Source: an uncultured Dialister sp. | GTDB taxonomy: Bacteria; Bacillota; Negativicutes; Veillonellales; Dialisteraceae | Assembly (NCBI RefSeq): GCF_900538805.1 | Contig: NZ_UPZP01000116.1 | Coordinates: 1-6,271, forward strand | Direction of reading: 5' to 3' | DNA: 6,271 nt | Shown: positions 1-6,142 of the stretch, piece after piece | How the letters are laid out: each line of letters starts with the position of its first letter | Position numbering within the stretch: the first letter of the stretch is position 1 | Notes under the pieces: generated by a model | Database searches by the model: none | What the model was told of the DNA's origin: nothing | Seen by the model: the letters and a program-made list of their open reading frames with translations, nothing else | Program-made: the position numbers and the translations under genes

Positions 1-3
1 CCA

Positions 4-176
4 CGGGCGAAGCCCGGTTGTAAAGGTTTTATACAAACTGGCGCCCCTTCTTTTTGAAGGGCGCCTACCACAACCCTTACGGCCTGAAAGGCCGTGTCAA
101 ACTTTAGCCCCTTCAGGCCCCGGGCCTGTCAACCCTCGGCCCGAAGGGCCGTCAACCCTCACGCCCACCAGGGCGT
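4..176. repeat. Array of short hairpins joined by a conserved linker
   Basis: The roughly 180 bases before the first gene hold no ORF worth calling. They are a string of perfect or near-perfect inverted repeats: 4-16 (CGGGC, loop GAA), 40-65 (GGCGCC-type arms with one bulged C), 79-95 (ACGGCCT, loop GAA), 114-128 (CAGGCCC around one C), 137-151 (CGGCCC, loop GAA) and 161-176 (ACGCCC, loop ACCA). Stem sequences differ but pairing is kept. The bases between them recur: the decamer GTCAACCCTC occurs at 128-137 and again at 151-160, and a longer form starting GTCAAACTTTAG occurs at 96-107. The same linker occurs in the repeat at 6143-6191. It resembles a dispersed intergenic repeat family, but copy number in the genome cannot be seen from here. 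Confidence 0.75.
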
Positions 177-182
177 ATCCAT

Positions 183-214
183 AAAAAAAACCGGGCCCCT
201 GGGAGCCCGGTTTT
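183..214 (-). terminator. Intrinsic terminator of the binding-protein gene
   Basis: Read on the minus strand just after the stop codon of the binding-protein gene, the arms CCGGGC and GCCCGG (191-210, loop of eight) are flanked by AAAA upstream and a run of eight T downstream (complement of 183-190). This is a classic rho-independent terminator. It makes the gene monocistronic at its 3' end, so no transporter permease or ATPase gene is cotranscribed downstream. Confidence 0.9.
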
Positions 215-224
215 CATTTGGGAA

Positions 225-1025
225 TTATTTCTTTCCTTCGTTGCCAAACCATTTGGTGTAAATCTTATCATAGGTGCCGTTGTCTTTCAGTTCTTTCAGC
301 GCTTTGTTCACAGCGGCCTGGAGTTCCTTGTTGTCTTTCTTCATGGCAAATACCATGCCTGCAGCGTCTTTAGCGGAACCCACGATTTTGAGGTCCTTGT
401 CAGCGCCCTGCTTCAGGTAGTACATGCCCACCGGCTGGTCGATGACTACGGCATCCAGTGTCTTTGCCTGCAGTTCCATGAAGGCCTGGGCGTTGGAGTC
501 AAGCTGTTTTACGTTGGCAGCCTTGGCTTCCTGGGCCAGTTTGACCTGCTGGGTGCCTACCTGGGCGCCTACGTTTTTGCCTTCCAGGTCTGCCCAGTCT
601 TTAATGCTGTCATTGTCTTTGTTCACAATGATGACGAAGCCGTCCTGGGTGAAGTAGGGATCGGAGAAGGCTACCTGTTTCGCTCTTTCCGGGGTAGCGT
701 TCAGGCCTGCTGCAATGAGGTCGATCTGGCCGGACTGTACGGCCGGGATAAGGGCGTCGAAGCCCATGCTCTTGAATTCCATCTTGCTGCCCATCTGTTT
801 GATGATGGCATCAGCCAGGTCGATATCAAAGCCCACATATTTATCGTCCTTTGTAAATTCAAAGGGCGGGAAGGTGGTTTCAGAGCCTACGCGGATGACG
901 GAAGGGATTCCGTTCTTGGATGCAGAAGAGCTGCTGCTTGAGCTTCCACCGCCGCAGCCTGCCACACCAAATACAGCGGCCATAGCGCCTAATGCCAATG
1001 CGATTTTTAATTTTTTACCCATCAT
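225..1025 (-). CDS. Amino-acid ABC transporter substrate-binding lipoprotein (family 3)
   Basis: This is an extracytoplasmic solute-binding protein that delivers an amino acid to an ABC importer. The 266-residue product begins with a basic, hydrophobic signal peptide ending in the lipobox VAGC, with the lipidated Cys at residue 24, followed by a flexible Gly/Ser linker (about 25-37). The mature part is a two-lobed periplasmic-binding fold of the GlnH/ArtP type. TFPPFEF (51-57) and GFDIDLADAI (65-74) are family signatures. ATPER (110-114) carries the Arg that binds the ligand carboxylate, and VIDQP (194-198) carries the Asp expected to bind the ligand amino group. Length is normal. The start is a double ATG; the first is used here, with GGAG 10 bases upstream (1036-1039). 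The ligand is not fixed by sequence, but an ARG box in its leader points to arginine or a related amino acid. No permease or ATPase gene is adjacent, so partners are encoded elsewhere. Confidence 0.93.
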   Translation of the reverse strand: MMGKKLKIALALGAMAAVFGVAGCGGGSSSSSSSASKNGIPSVIRVGSETTFPPFEFTKDDKYVGFDIDLADAIIKQMGSKMEFKSMGFDALIPAVQSGQIDLIAAGLNATPERAKQVAFSDPYFTQDGFVIIVNKDNDSIKDWADLEGKNVGAQVGTQQVKLAQEAKAANVKQLDSNAQAFMELQAKTLDAVVIDQPVGMYYLKQGADKDLKIVGSAKDAAGMVFAMKKDNKELQAAVNKALKELKDNGTYDKIYTKWFGNEGKK

Positions 1026-1071
1026 GACAAATCATCTCCATATAGACATTTTCACAGATTGGAAGCTCCCC

Positions 1072-1089
1072 TATGAATTTTTATTCAAG
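1072..1089. promoter_or_regulatory. ARG box (ArgR/AhrC operator) in the binding-protein leader
   Basis: The plus strand reads TATGAATTTTTATTCAAG. Against the ARG box consensus wnTGAATwwwwATTCAnw it has both TGAAT/ATTCA half-sites, the correct four-base A/T spacer and only one mismatch, at the outermost base. It is also very close to the Bacillus AhrC operator type. It lies 46-63 bases upstream of the binding-protein ATG and about 120-137 bases downstream of the predicted start of transcription. Identical AAGCTCCC octamers sit beside it on either side, at 1063-1070 and 1087-1094. Binding by ArgR is an inference from the motif. Confidence 0.68.
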
Positions 1090-1169
1090 CTCCCTGTTTT
1101 CTCTTCATAAAGACGTCCGTCCGATTCCGCTGATTTTCCCAAATTTTACCTTGAATCATGGATATTCCA

Positions 1170-1184
1170 GGAAATTTAATTTCC
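1170..1184. promoter_or_regulatory. 15-bp palindrome in the binding-protein leader
   Basis: GGAAATTTAATTTCC is a perfect 7-bp inverted repeat around one central base. It lies roughly 25-40 bases downstream of the predicted transcription start of the minus-strand gene. The size and position fit an operator for a dimeric regulator. It could also be chance in AT-rich DNA, and I do not recognise it as a named binding site. Confidence 0.35.
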
Positions 1185-1215
1185 ATAGGTCGGTATCTTT
1201 ATGCAATCTATGCAC

Positions 1216-1244
1216 ATTTTATCAATATTTTATGCAAATGTCAA
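1216..1244 (-). promoter_or_regulatory. Sigma70-type promoter for the binding-protein gene
   Basis: On the minus strand a perfect -35 box TTGACA (1239-1244) is followed after exactly 17 bases by the -10 box TAAAAT (1216-1221), preceded by an extended -10 TG. Transcription should begin near 1209, giving a leader of about 180 bases before the ATG at 1025. The leader contains the palindrome at 1170-1184 and the ARG box at 1072-1089. Confidence 0.8.
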
Positions 1245-1290
1245 ATGTTCCATCCAAAGTCCTTTTCCTTACCCCCTCTTATCCTCTTCA

Positions 1291-1319
1291 TTGACCCTGC
1301 TCTCTTATCATGTTATATT
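1291..1319 (+). promoter_or_regulatory. Sigma70-type promoter for the dedA-glycosyltransferase operon
   Basis: TTGACC (1291-1296), a 17-base spacer and TATATT (1314-1319), with TG one base before the -10 box (1311-1312), make a good extended -10 promoter. Transcription should begin near 1326, about 160 bases before the DedA start codon. The -35 box is 46 bases from the -35 box of the divergent minus-strand promoter. Confidence 0.75.
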
Positions 1320-1348
1320 TTATAGTGATAGTCTCCAGAGGGGGACCG

Positions 1349-1376
1349 GCAGTTCATTGATTGCAGTTCATTGATT
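1349..1376 (+). repeat. Perfect tandem 14-bp direct repeat in the operon leader
   Basis: GCAGTTCATTGATT occurs twice without a gap (1349-1362 and 1363-1376). It lies in the untranslated leader, just downstream of a small possible hairpin (1331-1346, GTCTCC/GGGGAC arms). Each copy ends in TTGATT, and the second could act as the -35 element of a weak secondary promoter with TATTAT at 1393-1398 (16-base spacer). It may be a recent slippage duplication or a pair of regulator sites. Confidence 0.8.
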
Positions 1377-1387
1377 ATTTAAATATT

Positions 1388-1404
1388 GTATATATTATAT
1401 ATAC
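1388..1404. promoter_or_regulatory. AT-rich 17-bp palindrome (possible operator)
   Basis: GTATATATTATATATAC is a perfect 7-bp inverted repeat around TTA. It overlaps the possible secondary -10 box at 1393-1398, where a bound repressor could block initiation. Its simple composition means chance cannot be excluded. Confidence 0.35.
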
Positions 1405-1420
1405 CTTTACCGGTTACTAT

Positions 1421-1453
1421 AGGAAACATACAAAAGCTTTTCTTCTGTTTCCT
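1421..1453 (+). promoter_or_regulatory. Leader hairpin upstream of the DedA ribosome binding site
   Basis: AGGAAACA (1421-1428) and TGTTTCCT (1446-1453) are perfect 8-bp complementary arms. The 17-base loop itself contains the palindrome AAAAGCTTTT (1432-1441). The structure ends 16 bases before the ribosome binding site at 1470, so it could affect translation or transcript stability. No known riboswitch class is recognisable in the leader. Confidence 0.35.
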
Positions 1454-1484
1454 GTTTTCTGTTATTCATAAAGGACTAAGTTCT

Positions 1485-2072
1485 ATGGAAATCATTATTT
1501 CATTTCTCTCCGAATGGGGCTATCTGGCGCTTTTCATCTGCATGGTGCTGGAAAACATGAATGTCCCCATCCCCAGTGAAATCATTCTGGGATTTGCGGG
1601 CTTTCTGGTGTCCCAGGACATTTTTTCCTTCTGGCCCACTGTGGTCATCGGAACCACCGCCGGCATTGCGGGTTCCGTCATTTCCTACTACATGGGAGCC
1701 AAGGGTGGCCGCGATATGATTCTGAAGCACACCGCTAAAGGGGGCCTGGGGGCTAAGAAGATGATTGCCGCCAAGGACTGGTTTGAAAATTACGGCGCCA
1801 TTGCCGTCTTCACCGGCCGCCTGCTGCCGGGAGTGCGCACTTTTATTTCCCTTCCCGCCGGCATCGCCCAGTTTCCGCTTCCTGAATTCGTTCTTCTCAC
1901 CATTCTGGGCACTGTGCCCTGGACCATTTTCCTGGTGTACGTGGGCTCCGCATTGGGCCACAACTGGACCCTTCTTCTGGATTACAAGTGGAAAATCGCA
2001 GCGGTGTGCGTGGCTGTTTCCGCAGTCATTGCCGGCGGCTACTATATCTATCATAAGAGAGAATCAAAATGA
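1485..2072 (+). CDS. DedA-family (SNARE-associated/VTT domain) membrane protein
   Basis: DedA proteins are inner-membrane proteins, some of which (UptA-type) flip undecaprenyl phosphate back to the cytoplasmic face or move other phospholipids. The 195-residue product shows the family signature. ENMNVPIPSEIIL (23-35) is the first re-entrant segment, with its Glu, paired Pro and Ser-Glu. FTGRLLPGVRTFISLPAGIA (109-128) holds the second segment, with the conserved Arg, Pro-Gly-x-Arg and Ala-Gly. Hydrophobic helices follow at about 135-158 and 170-189, and the tail is basic. Length is typical for the family. I place the start at ATG 1485, which has AAAGGA nine bases upstream; the frame is open back to 1386 but without comparable support. 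The gene ends in ATGA shared with the next gene's start, so the two are probably translationally coupled. Coupling to two ArnT-like transferases suggests undecaprenyl phosphate as substrate (inference). Confidence 0.92.
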   Translation: MEIIISFLSEWGYLALFICMVLENMNVPIPSEIILGFAGFLVSQDIFSFWPTVVIGTTAGIAGSVISYYMGAKGGRDMILKHTAKGGLGAKKMIAAKDWFENYGAIAVFTGRLLPGVRTFISLPAGIAQFPLPEFVLLTILGTVPWTIFLVYVGSALGHNWTLLLDYKWKIAAVCVAVSAVIAGGYYIYHKRESK

Positions 2073-3667
2073 AATTCGATAAAAAATGTCTTTTCCTGTT
2101 CCTTTTCTGTATTGTCCTCTACGGCGCTTTTCTTGGCACCATTCCTCTTTTGGATCCCGATGAACCGGTGTACGGGGAGACGGCCAAGGAAATGATGGCC
2201 ACCGGAGATTTCCTTTCTCCACGGATTTACGGCGAATTCTGGTATGATAAGCCGCCTTTATTCTACTGGCTGGAAGCACTGTCTTTCAGCCTGTTTGGCG
2301 TTTCTACCTGGGCCGCCCGTCTGCCCTCGCTCCTTTTAGGCGCCATCACCCCGGTGTACCTCTATCTTTCTTCCCGAAAGCTCATCGGAGAAAAGGCAGC
2401 CCTGCGGGGTGCTTTCATCTGCGCCACGTCCCTTGAAATCATCGTGCTTGCCAGAAGCAGCGTCACCGATACCCTTCTCACCTTCACCCTCACCGTGGCC
2501 CTCATGTCCTTCCTTAGGAAGGAATACATGACCGCCTACATTTTCTGCGGGCTGGCGCTTCTCACCAAGGGGCCCATCGGTTTCGGATTTCCGGCCCTCA
2601 TCGTGGGCATCTGGATGATAGCCACGAAGCAGTTCCGCCTGAAGGAAATCATGGCTCTCAAGTGGTACTGGGGCATTCCCCTGGCCTGCCTGGTGGGCCT
2701 TCCCTGGTACATGGCCATGGGCTATATCCACGGCAGCGCCTTCATTGATACCTTTCTGGGCTACCACAATGTGACCCGATTCGTGAGTCCTGAGCATGCG
2801 GGGCAGAACCATTACTGGCTCTACCTGGTGGTGCTGCTGGCAGGGTTCTACCCCTGGAGCGGCACGCTCCCCGGCATTTTCCGGCGTACTAAAAAATGGA
2901 TGAGGGATAAAACCGGCGCCTTCTTTTTCGTGTGGGCCCTTTTTATCTTTATTTTCTTTTCCCTGTCTTCCACCCAGCTCTTCTCCTACGTGCTTCCCAT
3001 GTTCCCGCCCCTCTCTCTTCTGGCAGGCATGTACCTTGCAGACATTGAAGAGTCCGGCCATATTTCCAAAACCCTGATTATCTCCCACCTTATTTTTTCC
3101 CTTATCACCGCCGGAGCCATTGCCCTGGCACCTATCACCCCCGAAGGCGGCCCCATTGTCCGCTGGACCATTGTTTTCTTCATGGTCCTTGCCGCCGTTC
3201 TGGCTGCCATGGGCCTCAGAAAAGGACGGTTCCATACTTTCATGGTCACCCAGGCTCTGCTGATTCTTGTATTCGTCCTATCCATATGGGGCGCCTTTGC
3301 CTCCTCCGTGTCCTCCCTCTTCACCTCCGCCGCCATTGCGGAAAAGCTGGCACGCACGGAAAGGGACAGCGCCATTCCCCTCTACATCGATACCTTCTAC
3401 CGTCCTTCCATTGCTTTCTATACAGATATCTACGGCAGGGCGCTTCCGGAATTTGACGTCAGGAAGCAGGCAGCCGATGAAAGAAATGCGGAAAAGGGCG
3501 TCCTTCTTCCTGGAAAAGATGAAGAAGCCGCCCTTCCAAAGGAAGCCTATATTCTGGTGCAGAAAAAAGTATATAAGAACTGGCCGAAAGAGCAGCAGTC
3601 CCAGGTCACCGTCCTTTGGGACAAGGATACGGCCCTTCTGTTATTAAAGAAAGAGGACTCCCATTGA
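2069..3667 (+). CDS. ArnT/PMT_2-type (GT83-like) membrane glycosyltransferase, first copy
   Basis: This is a polytopic inner-membrane transferase of the ArnT class, which moves a sugar from polyprenyl phosphate to an acceptor (lipid A in ArnT itself) on the periplasmic side. At 532 residues it is close to E. coli ArnT (550). After the first helix, the periplasmic loop has the class motif LDPDEPVYGETAKEM (28-42) with its acidic residues, then SPRIYGEFWYDKPPLFYWL (50-68), matching the ArnT KPP motif. Further family features are VTDTLL (132-137), LTKGP (165-169), the loop PWYMAMGYIHGSAF with GYHNVTRF (212-238), and SSTQLFSYVLP (300-310). About 12-13 membrane segments are visible, followed by a soluble C-terminal domain from roughly residue 410. 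The start overlaps the DedA stop by four bases, with a weak AGAGAG site (2055-2060). The sugar and acceptor cannot be read from sequence, and no arnA, B, C or D gene is in view. Confidence 0.9.
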   Translation: MKFDKKCLFLFLFCIVLYGAFLGTIPLLDPDEPVYGETAKEMMATGDFLSPRIYGEFWYDKPPLFYWLEALSFSLFGVSTWAARLPSLLLGAITPVYLYLSSRKLIGEKAALRGAFICATSLEIIVLARSSVTDTLLTFTLTVALMSFLRKEYMTAYIFCGLALLTKGPIGFGFPALIVGIWMIATKQFRLKEIMALKWYWGIPLACLVGLPWYMAMGYIHGSAFIDTFLGYHNVTRFVSPEHAGQNHYWLYLVVLLAGFYPWSGTLPGIFRRTKKWMRDKTGAFFFVWALFIFIFFSLSSTQLFSYVLPMFPPLSLLAGMYLADIEESGHISKTLIISHLIFSLITAGAIALAPITPEGGPIVRWTIVFFMVLAAVLAAMGLRKGRFHTFMVTQALLILVFVLSIWGAFASSVSSLFTSAAIAEKLARTERDSAIPLYIDTFYRPSIAFYTDIYGRALPEFDVRKQAADERNAEKGVLLPGKDEEAALPKEAYILVQKKVYKNWPKEQQSQVTVLWDKDTALLLLKKEDSH

Positions 3668-5415
3668 GTACAAAGCGCATGAAAAGAAAAAACAGAATTC
3701 ATGAGGAAAAACCGGCTGAAGGCGGGAAAGAAGTTTGGAAGACCCTCCTCTTTTTCTTCCTGGCAGCCTTCCTCTTCCTTCTCTGGGGTTCCTGGCTTCT
3801 CCCGGTGACGGACCCGGTGGAGTCCAATTACGCCTTAACCGCCAAGGAAATGGTACTTTCCGGCAACTGGATGTCACCCCAGATTTACGGTACCTTCTGG
3901 TACGACAAACCTATCATGGTGTACTGGCTCCTTTCCATTTCCTACTCCATCCTTGGCTTCACCAGTCTGGCCTCCCGCATGCCCGCCATCGTCTCGGGTG
4001 CCCTGTCGGTGGCCCTTCTCATCTGGTACATCCAGAGAATCCTGAAGAATAATGTCACCGCCGTGTGGTCCGGCGCCATGCTGGCCCTGTCCCTGGAATT
4101 CTGGGTCATTTCCCACGCCATCATCACCGACAGCATCCTCCTTTTCTTCACCATTCCCACCATGCTTTCCGGCTACATCGGCGTCATGGAGGGAAAGAGG
4201 AAACATCTGGTACTGGCCTACGCCGCCGCCGGTCTTTCCTGCCTCACCAAGGGCCCCGTGGGCCTTGTTCTTCCCGGCGCCCTGCTCCTTTTCTGGTGCC
4301 TTTCCATGAAATCTGGAAAAATGGCGCTCCGCCTCTTCCCCTGGCAGGGCATCCTTGCCTTCTTTGCCGTCACCCTTCCCTGGTACGGCGGCATGTACCT
4401 CATCCACGGCAGCGATTTCATCACCCAGTTTTTAGGGCTCCACAACTTTGTCCGCGCCACCTCCTCCGAGCACCCCGCCGACAATCACTGGTACTACTAC
4501 CTGGTGCTCCTTCCTGCCGCCCTGCTTCCCTGGACCTTTACCGCCTTCTATGAAATGGTGAAGGGTTTCAAAGAAAAAACCCCATTCTACCGCTTCCTTA
4601 TGGTATGGTGCTGGGGCACCCTCCTTTTCTACACACTCATGGCCACCAAGTACGTCACCTACACCTACATCGCGGTGGTGCCGGCCATCGTCTTCTCCGC
4701 CATGGCGGCTCCCGCCATCAGGCAGGGCGAAACAAAGCCCTTCCTCTGGACAGCCCTGGGATTCGTTCTTTTCCTGGCAGCCGCCCTGGGCGGCTCCTTC
4801 TACATCAAGGAAGGCAGCTGGTGGGTGCTCTACGTGGTCATCCTTTACGCCATCATTTCCCTGGGCCTTCGCTATAAGAAGAGCAGCGGCCGACGGCTCA
4901 CCGTCATCAGCGCCGTCACCGCCTCCGTCTTCCTCTGCCTTCTCATGGAAGGCCTGCCCCACTACCTTCCCCGCCGCTCCGCCATCGACATGGCGCCGGA
5001 AATGCAGGCAGCCCCGGGAGAGCATTATTTCTTCCGCTCCTACCCCGCCGGCTACACCTTCTACTCCGGTGAAACCGCCACCCGGGTGGTGCCGCCGGTT
5101 TCCGGCGATGGGGAAGACCGGAATCCCCTGTGGAATGAAAAATACGTGATGCCCTCCATTTCCGACAAGGATTTCATGAAGGAACACCGCCAGCCGGAAA
5201 AGCCGGTATTCCTCTTCGTTTCCAAAAGTGACATGAAATACTTCGACCAGTGGTTCTTCAAATACCGCTTCAAACCGGTGGAGCCTCTTCTGAACGGCAC
5301 CATCTACGTTTTAACCAGCGAAGACAATATCCCTGAATCCTTCAAAGAAGCCAAAGAGCAGATGAAAGAGGAAATGAAGGAATCCAGGGAAAGAGACAAA
5401 GGAGCAGAGTCCTGA
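3664..5415 (+). CDS. ArnT/PMT_2-type (GT83-like) membrane glycosyltransferase, second copy
   Basis: This is a paralogue of the preceding enzyme with the same layout: SPQIYGTFWYDKP (71-83), ITDSILL (154-160), LTKGP (194-198), IHGSDFITQFLGLHNF (247-262), EHPADNHWYYYLV in the same loop, a TKYVTYTY segment, and a soluble C-terminal domain. It differs at key spots: the first-loop motif is DPVE (50-53) instead of DPDE, and KPP is KPI (82-84). It has a longer basic N-terminus and a highly charged Lys/Glu tail. I place the start at TTG 3664: AAGAGG (3651-3656) lies seven bases upstream, and the TTGA overlap with the previous stop repeats the coupling seen one gene earlier. This gives 583 residues. 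An in-frame ATG at 3616 would overlap the neighbour by 52 bases, and ATG 3679 lacks a ribosome binding site. It probably acts on a different donor or acceptor, or at a second step (inference). Confidence 0.88.
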   Translation: MSTKRMKRKNRIHEEKPAEGGKEVWKTLLFFFLAAFLFLLWGSWLLPVTDPVESNYALTAKEMVLSGNWMSPQIYGTFWYDKPIMVYWLLSISYSILGFTSLASRMPAIVSGALSVALLIWYIQRILKNNVTAVWSGAMLALSLEFWVISHAIITDSILLFFTIPTMLSGYIGVMEGKRKHLVLAYAAAGLSCLTKGPVGLVLPGALLLFWCLSMKSGKMALRLFPWQGILAFFAVTLPWYGGMYLIHGSDFITQFLGLHNFVRATSSEHPADNHWYYYLVLLPAALLPWTFTAFYEMVKGFKEKTPFYRFLMVWCWGTLLFYTLMATKYVTYTYIAVVPAIVFSAMAAPAIRQGETKPFLWTALGFVLFLAAALGGSFYIKEGSWWVLYVVILYAIISLGLRYKKSSGRRLTVISAVTASVFLCLLMEGLPHYLPRRSAIDMAPEMQAAPGEHYFFRSYPAGYTFYSGETATRVVPPVSGDGEDRNPLWNEKYVMPSISDKDFMKEHRQPEKPVFLFVSKSDMKYFDQWFFKYRFKPVEPLLNGTIYVLTSEDNIPESFKEAKEQMKEEMKESRERDKGAES

Positions 5416-5416
5416 T

Positions 5417-6097
5417 ATGGATATTTCCCTTTTTATCAACCACCTCACCCAATACCACGGTGAAAACACCTTCAATCCCTGGACAGACCACGACGACAAG
5501 TATGAAATCGAAAAGGGTCCGGCCATCCGAAGGGCGAACCTCAAAGACTACCTCACCCTCCGGCTGGGACACGCCAGAATTCTTCTCATCGCCGAAGCCT
5601 GCGGCTACCAGGGCGGCCATTTCTCCGGCATCGCCATGACCTGCGAAAGGATGCTCCTTGACTACCACCCCGCCGTCACCAGCGCCATGGTCTTTGGACA
5701 CAAAGGAAACCGCACCAGCCGGAAAGACAGTCCCCTCCTGAAACCCATCCAGCAGCAGAAGGGCTTCAACGAACCCACGGATTCCGTGGTATGGAAAGCC
5801 TGCCTGGAAGCAGGCCTTTCGCCCAATGACTTCCTCCTCTGGAACATTTTCCCCTTCCATCCCCATAAAAAAGGAAACCTCCTCACCAACCGCACCCCCA
5901 CGGACGATGAACTGGCCACGGGCCTTGCCTGTACCAGAGAACTCCTCTCTTTAACCGGCCCCCTTCCCATCTTCGCCATAGGGAAAAAGAGCGAAAATAC
6001 ATTGACCGAGGCAGGCTTTGCCGTCAAAGGCCTAAGGCACCCCGCCAACGGAGGAGCCAATATCTTTAGGGCCCAGCTGAAAGAAGGGCTTCTATGA
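5417..6097 (+). CDS. Uracil-DNA glycosylase superfamily protein
   Basis: The 226-residue cytoplasmic protein matches the UDG fold superfamily, which removes uracil or other damaged bases from DNA. LLIAEACGYQGGHFSGIAMT (56-75) corresponds to the first active-site motif; related bacterial proteins usually have GEAPG, so Pro is replaced by Cys 62 here. WNIFPFHPH (142-150) and the following NLLTNRTPTDDEL (154-166) are typical of this bacterial subgroup. GLRHPANGG (205-213) is the second motif, with the conserved His-Pro. No signal peptide or membrane helix is seen. The gene starts one base after the upstream stop, with AAAGGAG (5398-5404) 12 bases before the ATG, and it is the last gene of the operon. 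Superfamily assignment is firm; base specificity and actual activity are not established. Its job has no evident connection with the envelope genes. Confidence 0.82.
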   Translation: MDISLFINHLTQYHGENTFNPWTDHDDKYEIEKGPAIRRANLKDYLTLRLGHARILLIAEACGYQGGHFSGIAMTCERMLLDYHPAVTSAMVFGHKGNRTSRKDSPLLKPIQQQKGFNEPTDSVVWKACLEAGLSPNDFLLWNIFPFHPHKKGNLLTNRTPTDDELATGLACTRELLSLTGPLPIFAIGKKSENTLTEAGFAVKGLRHPANGGANIFRAQLKEGLL

Positions 6098-6140
6098 AAA
6101 ACGCACCATGGAAAGCATAAAGCTTTCCATGGTGCGTTTT
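6098..6140 (+). terminator. Intrinsic terminator of the four-gene operon
   Basis: A perfect 19-bp inverted repeat (6098-6116 and 6122-6140) with a five-base loop begins immediately after the last stop codon. It includes the core CGCACCATGGAAAGC and ends in GTTTT on the plus strand. The other strand ends in five T, so it could also stop transcription coming from the right. Confidence 0.9.
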
Positions 6141-6142
6141 AA

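Noticed and set aside
4..176. CRISPR array
   Set aside because: Repeat units are too short and irregular (about 10 bases), the intervening segments are palindromes and not unique spacers, and no cas gene is present.
715..1294. Plus-strand open frames (715-1110 and 1073-1294) across the binding-protein gene and its leader
   Set aside because: They run antisense to a well-supported gene or through its promoter region, lack ribosome binding sites and have no recognisable product.
1386..1484. N-terminal extension of the DedA frame from a TTG at 1386
   Set aside because: The ATG at 1485 has a proper AAAGGA site, and the extension would translate the leader palindrome and hairpin; the family normally begins near the 1485 Met.
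2336..3235. Long open frame of 299 codons on the minus strand opposite the first transferase
   Set aside because: It is a shadow of C/T-rich third codon positions in the real gene; its product is a Gly/His/Glu-rich string with no recognisable fold. The same applies to minus-strand frames at 4432-5187, 3874-4407 and 5342-5866.
3616..3663. Upstream ATG for the second transferase
   Set aside because: It would overlap the first transferase by 52 bases and lacks a good ribosome binding site, whereas TTG 3664 has both good spacing and coupling.
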